Assembly (NCBI RefSeq): GCF_001423885.1
Contig: NZ_LMPP01000005.1
Span: forward strand, 992 to 64,991
Origin: Rathayibacter sp. Leaf185
GTDB taxonomy: Bacteria > Actinomycetota > Actinomycetes > Actinomycetales > Microbacteriaceae
Direction of reading: 5' to 3'
DNA: 64,000 nucleotides
The translations under genes and the position numbers were made by a program. The notes beneath the pieces are model-generated. The model made no database searches. It was not told where the DNA came from and saw only the letters and a program-made list of their open reading frames with translations. Shown piece by piece: positions 1-8,325 of the stretch. Positions within the stretch are counted from its first letter, which is position 1. The number at the start of each line of letters is the position of its first letter.

Positions 1-638
1 ACCGATCTGCTCTGCGACGGCGACATCGCCGGCACCACTCCGCTCTCCGACGGCGAGACCCCCGCGCCGACCTCGACGGCTACGGAGCGATCCCTGCCGC
101 CGTTGCGCGAGAACTCGCCGGTGTCGCCGCCACCGTCACCCGTGTCCTGACCGACCCGAGCACCGGAGCCGTGGTCTCCGTCGGCCGCACCCACCGCGTC
201 CCACCCCCGCAGATGCGCCTGCACCTCCAGTTGCGTGACCAGACCTGCCGCTTCCCCGGCTGCACCCGCCCCGCCTCCACCTCCGAGGCCGACCACACCA
301 CCGAATGGCGCAACGGCGGCGACACCTCCCTCCACAACCTCGCCTGCCTCTGCACCGCCCACCACCACGTCCGCCACGGCGACCGCTGGACCTACCGCCT
401 CCAACCCGACGGGACCGCCGACTGGACCACTCCTTCCGGCCGCCGCCTCACCACCCGACCACCCGCCCTCCCAGGACGGCCACCCGCACCGCCGCGCTTC
501 GCCGACACACCATCAGCGGTCGGGCCCGTCCTGACTCGGGCCGCGTCGATGCGCAAGCCTGAAGCGAGACGGGCCTCACTGGCACGTCCTGCGCGTGCGG
601 TGTCTGTCCCCGGGCCCGGGAAGCGGGACGACCGATGA
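1..638 (+). pseudogene. HNH endonuclease of the DUF222 family, C-terminal part, probably frameshifted
   Basis: The window opens inside this gene. From base 171 the frame reads a typical C-terminal HNH domain: CRFPGC, then DHTTEWRNGG, then NLACLCTAHHHVRH, ending in a Pro-rich tail. Upstream, the block LDGYGAIPAAVARELAG (from about base 76) lies in the same frame. The still earlier block TDLLCDGDIAGTTP reads only in the frame starting at base 1. The two family blocks are thus joined out of frame near the C run at 59-63. The roughly 25 residues that usually separate them (a VxVTVPVLTLLG-like stretch) are missing. I infer an internal deletion plus frameshift, so the full-length protein is probably lost, although a fragment from base 171 could be made. 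These multicopy HNH/DUF222 genes are common in Actinobacteria and their function is not well defined. Confidence 0.65.
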
Positions 639-673
639 CCAGGGGGGTGAGTGGAACCGCCGGAGAGGCGACG

Positions 674-2041
674 TCAGGTGCGCGACGGGTTGCGGATGCC
701 GACCAGGGAGACGATGCCGCCGGCGATCAGGAGGGCGGCGGTCGCGAGCGCGGCGCGGGCGAAGCCGCCCGCGTCGAGGGTGTCGCCGACGATGAGGGAC
801 GTCGCGGCGATGGCCACGAGGCCCGCGATGCGCGAGACCGCGTTGTTGACGGCGGAGCCGACTCCGCTGTGCTCGCTCGAGACCGCGCCGAGGATCGTCG
901 AGGTCAGCGGCGCGACCGTCACGGCGAGGCCCAGACCGAACAGCACGATCCCGGGCAGCAGCCGCGTCAGGTAGTCCCCCGGCTCGCTCGCACCCACCAT
1001 CAGGAGGAACCCGCCACCCGCGACGAGCGGGCCCAGCCCCATGAACAGCCGCGGCCCGAATCGCGCCGACAGGGACCCCGCGTACTGCGACAGCAGGAGC
1101 AGCAGGATCGTCGGCGGCAGCGTCGCCACGCCCGCGAGGGTCGCCGAGAAGCCCAGCCCCTGCTGGAGGAAGAGCCCGAGTGCGAAGAAGCCGAACGAGA
1201 GCGCGCCGTAGATCATGGCGGTCGCCACGTTGCCCACGGTGAAGTTGCGCGTCGCGAACAGCGACAGCGGCAGCATCGGATGCGGCGCCCGCCGCTCCCA
1301 GAGCACGAACGCGATGAGCGACGCCACTCCGCCGACCAGTGCGGTCAGCACGAGCGGGTCGTCGAAGCCGAGGCGCTCCTGCTCGATGAGCGCGAAGACC
1401 GGGCCACCGAGGCCGACCACTCCGAGCACCGCACCGACACCGTCGATCGGCACGCGACTCCCGGAGTCGATGTGTCCGAGCCGGCGCAGCAGCACGAGAG
1501 TGACGGCGATCGGCACGATGTTGAGCGCGAAGACGTAGCGCCACGACCCGGCATCGACCAGGAGTCCGCCGATCACGGGGCCGGCGATCGTCGCGGTACC
1601 GGTCCAGGCCGTCCACGCGCCGATCGTCTTCGCCTGGGCGGCGCCGCGCACCGTTGCGATGATCAGCGCGAGCGAGCTGGGGACGAGGATCGCCCCCGCC
1701 GCACCCTGCAGCATCCGCGCCACGATCAGCACCTCCGCGGTCGGCGCCGCAGCGCAGAGCAGAGAGGTCACGCCGAATCCGATGAGCCCGATCGTCATGC
1801 TCCGGGCACGGCCGATACGGTCGGCGAGCGAGCCCGCCACCAGGATCAGCGCGCCGAGCGTGATCAGGTAGCCGTCGACCACCCACTGCTGGGTGACGAG
1901 TCCCCCGCCGAGCTCCCGCGAGATCGCCGGGAGCGCCACGTTGACGACGGTCCCGTCGAGGAACGCGACGAAGGAGGCGAGGACCGCCACGACGAGGACG
2001 GCGCGCCGCCCCTTCTCCGCGGGGTCCACGGTGGCACTCAC
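674..2041 (-). CDS. MFS transporter, DHA2 (EmrB/QacA) drug exporter type
   Basis: This 455-residue integral membrane protein has about 14 hydrophobic segments. Segment 1 carries the DHA2-type motif FLDGTVVNVALPAI, followed by WVVDGYLITLGALILVAGSLADRIGRAR (motif A, between segments 2 and 3) and ARMLQGAAGAILVPSSLALI. It should use the proton gradient to export drugs or metabolites, but the substrate cannot be told. The start is a GTG whose last bases overlap the TGA of a six-codon upstream frame (see findings). No TetR or MarR regulator is adjacent. It is transcribed divergently from the penicillin-binding protein gene across 91 bases. Confidence 0.93.
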   Translation of the reverse strand: MSATVDPAEKGRRAVLVVAVLASFVAFLDGTVVNVALPAISRELGGGLVTQQWVVDGYLITLGALILVAGSLADRIGRARSMTIGLIGFGVTSLLCAAAPTAEVLIVARMLQGAAGAILVPSSLALIIATVRGAAQAKTIGAWTAWTGTATIAGPVIGGLLVDAGSWRYVFALNIVPIAVTLVLLRRLGHIDSGSRVPIDGVGAVLGVVGLGGPVFALIEQERLGFDDPLVLTALVGGVASLIAFVLWERRAPHPMLPLSLFATRNFTVGNVATAMIYGALSFGFFALGLFLQQGLGFSATLAGVATLPPTILLLLLSQYAGSLSARFGPRLFMGLGPLVAGGGFLLMVGASEPGDYLTRLLPGIVLFGLGLAVTVAPLTSTILGAVSSEHSGVGSAVNNAVSRIAGLVAIAATSLIVGDTLDAGGFARAALATAALLIAGGIVSLVGIRNPSRT

Positions 2042-2064
2042 TGCGGCTTCCGGCTCATCCGCTC

Positions 2065-2070
2065 ACCGTA
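2065..2070 (-). promoter_or_regulatory. Candidate -10 box for the MFS gene
   Basis: On the minus strand TACGGT is followed by six bases and an ATG at 2058. That ATG opens a six-codon frame, MSRKPQ, whose stop overlaps the MFS start. The position fits a leaderless start, but no convincing -35 box is visible. Confidence 0.4.
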
Positions 2071-2119
2071 CTCCGAGCGCCACGGAAGGAGGCGGCGCCG
2101 CGGATCCAGACTCGTCGCC

Positions 2120-2125
2120 TACTCT
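2120..2125 (+). promoter_or_regulatory. -10 box for the penicillin-binding protein gene (leaderless)
   Basis: TACTCT lies seven bases before the ATG at 2133. Transcription would therefore begin at or next to the start codon. This also argues for this ATG rather than a longer in-frame start upstream. Confidence 0.55.
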
Positions 2126-2132
2126 CGTAGCC

Positions 2133-4598
2133 ATGTCTGCGCAAGGAACCACCCGCGGCGGCATGCTCGCCCGCGTGCTCGCGATCGCCGGGGCGAGCAT
2201 CGCCGGCGGTCTGCTGATCACCGTCGGCGTCACGCCCGCCCTCGCCGTCACCGGCCTCGCCGAGAACAACCCCGTCGGTCTGTTCGAGACCGTTCCGGAG
2301 TACCTCGAGCTGGGCCAGCTGGCGCAGAAGACCGAGATCTACGCCAAGAACGCCGACGGCTCCGACCAGCTGCTCGCCTCCTTCTACGCGCAGAACCGCG
2401 AGGAGGTCGCCTTCGACCAGGTCAGCCAGTTCGTGAAGGACGCGGCCGTCGCCACCGAGGACCCGCGTTTCTACGAGCACGGCGGAGTCGACCTGCAGGG
2501 CACGATCCGCGCGGTCCTCAGCAATCTGGTCGGCGACGACCTCCAGGGCGGATCCTCGATCACGCAGCAGTACGTCAAGAACGTGCTCGTGCAGAAGGCG
2601 GAGTCGCTGAGCGACACCGACGAGGCCGCCTCCGAGGCCGCCTACGCCGAGGCGACCGCGACCACTCCCGCACGCAAGCTCAAAGAGATGAAACTCGCCG
2701 TCGACCTCGAGAAGAAGTACAGCAAGGACGACATCCTCCTCGGCTACCTCAACATCGCCGGGTTCGGCGGGCAGGTCTACGGGATCCAGGCGGCAGCCGA
2801 GTACTACTTCTCGACGACCGCCGCGAACCTGACGCTGGCGCAGTCGGCCAGCCTCATCGCCACCGTCAACAACCCCAACAACCTGCGCATCGACGACCCC
2901 GAGAACATCGCCGCGAACAAGGTCCGCCGCGACTACGTCCTCGACCAGATGCTCCAGGAGGGGAAGATCACGCAGGCCGATCACGATGCGGCCGCAGCCG
3001 AAGAGGTCGTCCCCGCGGTCAATCCGATCCAGACCGGGTGCCAGACGGCCGGGAACGCGGCCTACTTCTGCGACTACGTCACCCGCGTGATCCAGAACGA
3101 CCCGGCCTTCGGCGACACCGAGAACACCCGCTTCGCCAACTTCCAGCGCGGCGGCTACAAGATCTACACGACCCTCGACCGCGACCTGCAGGACACGGCC
3201 ACGAACGCCACGAACGCGGCAGTGCCGAAGGTGCCGACGAACGACACCAACATCGGCAGCTCGACCGTCTCGATGGAGGTCGGCACGGGTCGCATCCTCG
3301 CGATGGTGCAGAACAAGGACTACGACGCCGCCGGGTCGGTGAACGGCGCGAACTTCTCCGCCGTGAACTTCAACACCGACACGGCCTACGGAGGCTCCGC
3401 CGGCTTCCAGGTCGGGTCGACGTACAAGGTGTTCACGCTGGCGCAGTGGCTCGCCAACGGCCACACCCTGTTCGAGACGGTGAACGGTCGCGAGCGCACC
3501 TTCGAGGGCTTCCCGGCGAGCTGCGCACCCGGCGGTGAGGACGAGACCTCGTACGAGGTCAACAACGACGAGGGCGAGAACGGCAGCTACAGCGTCCTGA
3601 ACGGGACGATGCAGTCGATCAACACCGTCTTCGTCTCGATGGCGCAGCAGCTCGACCTCTGCGCGATCCGCGATCAGGCCGTCGCCTTCGGAGTGAAGGC
3701 GGCCGACGGCGGCGAGGTCGACTACAAGCCGTCCTCGATCCTCGGCTCCGACACCCTCATCTCGCCGCTCTCGATGGTCACGGCCTTCGCCGGGTTCGCC
3801 AACAACGGCACCGCCTGCTCGGCGATCGCGATCGACTCGATCACCGACGCCTCCGGTGCCGCGGTGCCGCCGCCCGTGTCGACCTGCAACCAGGCGCTCA
3901 GCCCCGAGCTCACGGCGGTCGCGAACTACGCCCTGCAGCGCGTGGTCTCCTCGGGAACCGCCGCGCAGTCCGATCCCGACGACGGGATCGAGCACATCGG
4001 CAAGACGGGGACCACCGACAACGCCGAGTCGACCTGGATGGACGGCGCCAGCTCGCGCGTCGCGACGGTCGTCTGGGTGGGCAACATCGATGGTCACGTC
4101 TCGATGCGCGAGGTGCGCTTCCCGAACTCCGACCTCGAGAGCCGGCCGTACGCCTCGAACATCCGCCACTACATCTGGAACGCGGTGATGACCCGCGCCG
4201 ATGAGAAGTTCGGCGGCGACGACTTCGCCGAGCCGTCCAGTGCACTGCTCAACGGCCGCCAGGTGACCGTTCCGAACGTGTCCGGCCAGTCGGTCGACGA
4301 CGCGACCGAGACCCTCGAGGACCTCGGCTTCGACGTCGAGGAGGGCGCGACCGTCGACTCGGGCGCAGCCGCGGGAACCGTCGCGGGCACGGATCCGGGC
4401 GCCGGGACGACCGTTCCGCGCTACTCGAGCATCACCCTGCTCGTGAGCAACGGCTCGCAGGTCCCTGCCCCGGCGACGCAGGCTCCCGCGCCGGCGCCGT
4501 CCGCGAGCGAGACTCCGGAGGCGACTCCCGCGCCGACCGCCACGGAGACGCCGGTGGCGACACCGACGTCCACGCCGACCGGGGACGTCGAGGAGTGA
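2133..4598 (+). CDS. Class A penicillin-binding protein with one PASTA domain
   Basis: This 821-residue bifunctional peptidoglycan synthase polymerises lipid II and cross-links stem peptides outside the membrane. Order: a short cytoplasmic N-terminus, one membrane anchor (about residues 12-38), a GT51 glycosyltransferase with EDPRFYEHGG (catalytic Glu near 109) and GGSSITQQYVKN, then a transpeptidase with the serine motif S429-T-Y-K432 and KTGTT near 624. After that comes one PASTA repeat (VPNVSGQSVDDATETLEDLG) and a Pro/Ala/Thr-rich tail. The insertion rich in Glu and Ala after the glycosyltransferase core (around residue 155-180) is typical of actinobacterial members. The ATG at 2133 is preferred over longer frames because the membrane anchor follows directly and a -10 box sits seven bases upstream. 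The stop overlaps the next gene as GTGA. Confidence 0.95.
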   Translation: MSAQGTTRGGMLARVLAIAGASIAGGLLITVGVTPALAVTGLAENNPVGLFETVPEYLELGQLAQKTEIYAKNADGSDQLLASFYAQNREEVAFDQVSQFVKDAAVATEDPRFYEHGGVDLQGTIRAVLSNLVGDDLQGGSSITQQYVKNVLVQKAESLSDTDEAASEAAYAEATATTPARKLKEMKLAVDLEKKYSKDDILLGYLNIAGFGGQVYGIQAAAEYYFSTTAANLTLAQSASLIATVNNPNNLRIDDPENIAANKVRRDYVLDQMLQEGKITQADHDAAAAEEVVPAVNPIQTGCQTAGNAAYFCDYVTRVIQNDPAFGDTENTRFANFQRGGYKIYTTLDRDLQDTATNATNAAVPKVPTNDTNIGSSTVSMEVGTGRILAMVQNKDYDAAGSVNGANFSAVNFNTDTAYGGSAGFQVGSTYKVFTLAQWLANGHTLFETVNGRERTFEGFPASCAPGGEDETSYEVNNDEGENGSYSVLNGTMQSINTVFVSMAQQLDLCAIRDQAVAFGVKAADGGEVDYKPSSILGSDTLISPLSMVTAFAGFANNGTACSAIAIDSITDASGAAVPPPVSTCNQALSPELTAVANYALQRVVSSGTAAQSDPDDGIEHIGKTGTTDNAESTWMDGASSRVATVVWVGNIDGHVSMREVRFPNSDLESRPYASNIRHYIWNAVMTRADEKFGGDDFAEPSSALLNGRQVTVPNVSGQSVDDATETLEDLGFDVEEGATVDSGAAAGTVAGTDPGAGTTVPRYSSITLLVSNGSQVPAPATQAPAPAPSASETPEATPAPTATETPVATPTSTPTGDVEE

Positions 4599-5398
4599 GC
4601 GGCTTCGACGGCTCGTTCCTCGGCCCGGAGGTCGGCCCGCTCCGCCCGGCCGCCGAGCGCGCGACGAGGATGCTGCCGTACACGCACTTCGAAGTGCTGC
4701 TGGATCCGGAGCGGCGGCTCGCGCTGTCGACCGCGGTGAACATCGACGGTGCCCGGCTGGTCGAGCTCGGTCGTGGCGACGACTGGCATCTCGACGACCG
4801 CATCCCGGCCTCCGAGCAGACGGGCCCCGAGGTCTACGCTCGCAACGACTTCGACCGCGGTCACCTCGTCCGCCGCCGCGACCCGGTGTGGGGTGAGGCG
4901 ACGGAGGCGCGCGCGGCCAACGTCGACAGCTTCTGCTACACGAACGCAGCACCGCAGGCCAGCGGCTTCAACCAGTCGAAGGAGCTGTGGCTCGGCCTCG
5001 AGACCCTGGTCCTCGACTACGCGCAGACCTGGCGCACCCGCCTCGACGTCTTCACCGGGCCCGTGCTGGCCGAGGACGATCCCGTGTACCGAGGCGTCGC
5101 GATCCCACTCCGGTTCTGGAAGATCGCGGTGTGGAGCCCCGACGGCGAGACCCTCGCGACGAGCGCATACCTGCTCGATCAGACCGATCTCGTCGAGGGG
5201 ATCACGCGCGAGGGCGTCGTGCCCCTCGGTGGATTCCGGACCTTCCAGGTCGCAGTGTCGCTGATCGGCGAGCTGACGGGGCTCGACGTCGACGTGGTGG
5301 CGGCGGCCGATGTCCGCGCCGACGAGGGTCTGCGCCCGTCGACGCCGCGCGAACTCACGACTCCCGAGGACGTTGCAGCCGGTCTGGCCGTCCGCTGA
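4595..5398 (+). CDS. DNA/RNA non-specific endonuclease (NUC1 / beta-beta-alpha-Me family)
   Basis: A 267-residue protein starting at a GTG that overlaps the stop of the penicillin-binding protein gene, so translation is probably coupled. The active-site motif DRGH is intact (NDFDRGHLVRRRDP, about residue 87-100), where His is the general base. The metal-binding Asn region follows (NAAPQASGFNQSKELWLGLE). These residues predict Mg2+-dependent cleavage of DNA and RNA. There is no signal peptide and no membrane segment. That is unusual, since many family members are secreted or organellar and a cytosolic nuclease would need to be held in check. No inhibitor gene is visible nearby. Substrate and purpose are unknown. 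Confidence 0.88.
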   Translation: MSGFDGSFLGPEVGPLRPAAERATRMLPYTHFEVLLDPERRLALSTAVNIDGARLVELGRGDDWHLDDRIPASEQTGPEVYARNDFDRGHLVRRRDPVWGEATEARAANVDSFCYTNAAPQASGFNQSKELWLGLETLVLDYAQTWRTRLDVFTGPVLAEDDPVYRGVAIPLRFWKIAVWSPDGETLATSAYLLDQTDLVEGITREGVVPLGGFRTFQVAVSLIGELTGLDVDVVAAADVRADEGLRPSTPRELTTPEDVAAGLAVR

Positions 5399-5425
5399 TC
5401 CGCAGTGGGGTCCAGGATGGGGGAC

Positions 5426-6268
5426 ATGAGCTCCCCCGTCCTCGTCGAGATCGTCTCCGGTTCCGTACTGCTGCGTGATCCTGCCGCAGGGCTCGTGCGC
5501 GTCGACGAGCCGGGCTACCTGCGCGGCGACGGGATCTTCGAGACGCTCGCCGTGATCCACGGCCGGCCGCACGGGCTCGAGGAGCACCTGCACCGGCTCC
5601 GGGCGTCGGCGGAGGCGATAGGGCTCCGGCTCCCGGACGACGAGGCCTGGACCGCAGCCGTGTCTCTCGCACTCGACCAGCACGACGAGGGGGACGACCT
5701 CTCGGTGCGTCTCGTGGCCGCCTACCGTGACGCCGAGGGGGCGCGCTGCACCGTCCGCGTCGAGCCGACCCCCGACTCCGGCGCCCTGCGCGCGAGCGGA
5801 GTCGCGGTGGCCGTCCTCGAGCGCGGCTGGGCCCGCGGCGCGACGGACGCGGCGCCGTGGCTGCTCGGCGGTGTGAAGACCACCTCGGGAGCCGTCACGC
5901 GGGCCGCCCTGCGCGAGGCGCGCCTCCGCGACGCCGACGACGTGGTCTGGCGCACGAGCGACGGCTGGCTGCTCGAGGGGGCGACGTCGAGCCTGGTGCT
6001 GCTGCTCGACGGTGTGCTGACGACACCGGTCGCAGGTCGCGGGATCCTCGACGGGACCACGGTCTCGCGGGTGCTGGCGCTCGGCTCCGACCGCGGGATC
6101 GACTCCGCCCGGCGCGAGCTCCCGGTCGCCGCGCTCGCCGGGGCCGAGGCGGCGTGGCTCGTCTCGAGTACGCGGCGCGCAGTCCCGATCCGTGCGGTCG
6201 ACGGCGTCCCGCTGGCGATCGACCGCGCCCTCACCGTCGCCTTCGAGGCGGGGCTGCTCGCCGGCTGA
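5426..6268 (+). CDS. Class IV PLP aminotransferase, 4-amino-4-deoxychorismate lyase-like
   Basis: A protein of about 280 residues with the fold-type IV layout: DEPGYLRGDGIFETLAV near the N-terminus, the probable PLP lysine in LLGGVKTTSGAVTRAALREA, and the cofactor loop EGATSSLVLLLDGVLTTP followed by GILDGTT. It resembles PabC, which makes p-aminobenzoate for folate, but branched-chain and D-amino acid transaminases share this scaffold and the exact reaction is not certain. In-frame starts exist at 5405 (GTG), 5417 and 5426. I chose 5426 because AGGA sits about eight bases upstream. It may be cotranscribed with the nuclease gene. Confidence 0.85.
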   Translation: MSSPVLVEIVSGSVLLRDPAAGLVRVDEPGYLRGDGIFETLAVIHGRPHGLEEHLHRLRASAEAIGLRLPDDEAWTAAVSLALDQHDEGDDLSVRLVAAYRDAEGARCTVRVEPTPDSGALRASGVAVAVLERGWARGATDAAPWLLGGVKTTSGAVTRAALREARLRDADDVVWRTSDGWLLEGATSSLVLLLDGVLTTPVAGRGILDGTTVSRVLALGSDRGIDSARRELPVAALAGAEAAWLVSSTRRAVPIRAVDGVPLAIDRALTVAFEAGLLAG

Positions 6269-6289
6269 ATGCTCCGCTCGACGCGGGGA

Positions 6290-6907
6290 TCAGGCCGCAG
6301 CAGCGAGGGCGAGCGCGGTGTGCGGGCCGACGCCGGCCGCCTCCGCGTCGCGCAGGTCGTCGACGGTGTCGACGTCGAGCCTCAGGGAGGAGGTGCGCAG
6401 GACATCGACGACGCTGCAGCCCGCCGCGCGGTGGCGCGCGAACGAGTCGAGGCCGAAGGAGGGCGTGATCACGGCTCCTGCACGCAGGAGGAGCGCCGTG
6501 GTGCCGGTTCCCGCGCGGTCGGGCACGACGGCCGGCAGGGCGACCGCGGCGCGCAGTACTTCGTCGAGATCGACCGGCACGAGGGCGGGCAGGTCGCCGG
6601 TGAGAGCGATCACGGGCGCCTCCGGCCGCTCGACGAGGGAGTGCGAGACTCCGGCCGACACGGCGCCGTTGAGGGTCCCGGGATCGGCCAGGACGACGAG
6701 CCCGGGATCCGCCGCGATCGCGCGCGCCGCCGCTTCGGCATCGGAGGTGACCAGCACCAGCAGCGCCACCTCCCGCGCTGCGCGCGCGGCCGCGAGAGTG
6801 TCGAGGAGGAACGCCTCGGCCAGTGCTGCACGCCCCTCGAGCTCGAGCCGCGTCTTCGACGATCCGCGGCCCTTGAAGACGACGACGGCGCTCCAGCGGA
6901 CGCTCAC
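6290..6907 (-). CDS. cofC: 2-phospho-L-lactate (phosphoenolpyruvate) guanylyltransferase CofC/FbiD
   Basis: A 205-residue nucleotidyltransferase for coenzyme F420 synthesis, which activates phosphoenolpyruvate or phospholactate with GTP. Supporting segments are the N-terminal [14 protein letters not shown] (nucleotide-binding lysines), [10 protein letters not shown] (Asp-containing metal site) and TGTTALLL. It starts with GTG and overlaps the end of cofE by four bases, so the two are one operon. The cofD partner is not in the window. Confidence 0.9.
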   Translation of the reverse strand: MSVRWSAVVVFKGRGSSKTRLELEGRAALAEAFLLDTLAAARAAREVALLVLVTSDAEAAARAIAADPGLVVLADPGTLNGAVSAGVSHSLVERPEAPVIALTGDLPALVPVDLDEVLRAAVALPAVVPDRAGTGTTALLLRAGAVITPSFGLDSFARHRAAGCSVVDVLRTSSLRLDVDTVDDLRDAEAAGVGPHTALALAAAA

Positions 6908-7692
6908 TGCTCCCCCGCCGCAGCCCGGCCCGCCGCGAAGCCCTCGGCGTACGCCTCGTCAGCGCCGAGCCGGAACATGTCCTCGGGCCCTGTGCGTGTC
7001 AGCGAGCGCGCCCCTGGCGCGTCGAGGCCGGTGATCAGTCGGTCGAGGCCGCGGACGATCGCGACCGGGCGGCCGGTCGACTTGCCCTTGACGAGGTCGC
7101 CCAGCCCCGCGATCTCGTCGGCGACGGCGGGCATGGTGACGCCGAGAGTGCGCCCGAGTGCGTCAGTGGCTCCGCGGAGATCGTCGATGACGTCGAGGCC
7201 CGCCGCGCCGATCGCCGCGTCGGTCTGACCCACCCGCCAGGCGCGGCCGAGGGTATCGCTGATGATCACGGCGACCCTCGCGCCGAGCCGCTCGCGCAGC
7301 CCCGCGCAGAGGCGTCGAGCGGAGGCATCCGGATCCTCCGGCAGGAGCAGCACGGTGCCGTCGGCGACATTGCTCGAGTCCACACCCGCTGCGGCCTGGA
7401 CGATGCCGAGGCGGTTCTCGACGATCCGCGTGACGCCGTGAGCGTGGGCGCGGGTCGCGACGACCCGCACGGTCTCGGCCGTGATCGCGTCCTCGCGGTC
7501 CTCTGCGGCGATGAGCCGGCCCTCGGCCTTCGAGACGATCTTGCTGGTGACCACGAGGATGTCGCCGTCAGTGGGACGATCCTCCGCCGGGGCGGCGGCG
7601 ATGGAGGCGAGGATCAGCTCGAGCAGGTCGTCACCGGGCACCACCTCGGGGATCCCGTCGAGGGTCCAGGCCTGCACTCGCGTCGCACTCAC
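6904..7692 (-). CDS. cofE: Coenzyme F420:L-glutamate ligase CofE
   Basis: A 262-residue ligase that adds gamma-linked glutamates to F420-0. Family blocks are seen in order: [51 protein letters not shown] and [24 protein letters not shown] (cut here at the family core). This is the stand-alone CofE form, without the C-terminal nitroreductase-like domain fused in mycobacterial FbiB. The frame runs open to 8061, but the GTG at 7692 marks where similarity to the family starts, and a purine-rich stretch precedes it. Confidence 0.93.
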   Translation of the reverse strand: MSATRVQAWTLDGIPEVVPGDDLLELILASIAAAPAEDRPTDGDILVVTSKIVSKAEGRLIAAEDREDAITAETVRVVATRAHAHGVTRIVENRLGIVQAAAGVDSSNVADGTVLLLPEDPDASARRLCAGLRERLGARVAVIISDTLGRAWRVGQTDAAIGAAGLDVIDDLRGATDALGRTLGVTMPAVADEIAGLGDLVKGKSTGRPVAIVRGLDRLITGLDAPGARSLTRTGPEDMFRLGADEAYAEGFAAGRAAAGEQ

Positions 7693-7796
7693 CCGTCCAT
7701 TCTCCCGGGCGGCGGGACGTCCACCCGACCGCGGAGTCGGACGCGGACCGCACTGCCAGGACCCGGTCCGGACGGCCGGCACGCAGCCCCCGGGGG

Positions 7797-8276
7797 TCAG
7801 GAGGTGAGGAACTCCGCGACCGCGGGCGGCACGTACGGCGAGACGTCGCCGCCCAGGCTCGAGACCTGGCGCACGAGCGAGCTCGAGACGTGCGCGTGCG
7901 CCGGGTCGGGCAGGAGGAACACCGTCTCGACGTGGGCCAGGTTGCGGTTCACGATCGCCATCGGCGTCTCGTAGGCCACATCGACCTGCGAGCGGATGCC
8001 CTTGACGAGGACGCTCGCCCCGACATCCGTGCAGTAGTCGACGAGCAGCCCCATGCTCCACGAGGCGACGACGAACGTGCCCTCGAGGCCCGCCTCCGCG
8101 ATCGACTGCTCGATCAGCGCGACGCGCTGCGTGATCGGCAGCAGCGCCGTCTTGGACGGGTTGTGCACGACGACGACGTGCAGCTCGTCGACGAGGCGCG
8201 CGGCGCGCTCGATGACGTCGAGATGCCCGAGGGTGACGGGGTCGAACGAACCGGGGACGACGGCGATGCGGGCCAT
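7797..8276 (-). CDS. coaD: Phosphopantetheine adenylyltransferase
   Basis: A 159-residue cytosolic enzyme that joins ATP and 4'-phosphopantetheine to dephospho-CoA. The N-terminal [19 protein letters not shown] contains the TxGH nucleotidyltransferase motif. [27 protein letters not shown] and VSSSLVRQV are the further conserved blocks. The length is that of typical bacterial CoaD. The ATG at 8276 has TACGCT seven bases upstream, indicating its own leaderless transcript although recG lies directly upstream. Confidence 0.97.
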   Translation of the reverse strand: MARIAVVPGSFDPVTLGHLDVIERAARLVDELHVVVVHNPSKTALLPITQRVALIEQSIAEAGLEGTFVVASWSMGLLVDYCTDVGASVLVKGIRSQVDVAYETPMAIVNRNLAHVETVFLLPDPAHAHVSSSLVRQVSSLGGDVSPYVPPAVAEFLTS

Positions 8277-8283
8277 GGCCGAA

Positions 8284-8289
8284 AGCGTA
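8284..8289 (-). promoter_or_regulatory. -10 box for coaD (leaderless)
   Basis: On the minus strand TACGCT is separated from the coaD ATG by seven bases. It lies in the 49 bases between the end of recG and the start of coaD. Confidence 0.5.
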
Positions 8290-8325
8290 GCCGCCGACGG
8301 CGACGCCTCCCTGAACGGGAGCGGC

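Noticed and set aside
635-3538. Very long plus-strand open frame over the MFS exporter and the penicillin-binding protein
   Set aside because: It is rich in Arg, Asp and Gly with no domain, and runs across two well-supported genes. Such frames arise from the third-position GC bias of neighbours.
2055-4952. Long minus-strand frame opposite the penicillin-binding protein gene
   Set aside because: Antisense shadow of a GC-rich gene: low complexity Arg/Val/Gly, no recognisable motif.
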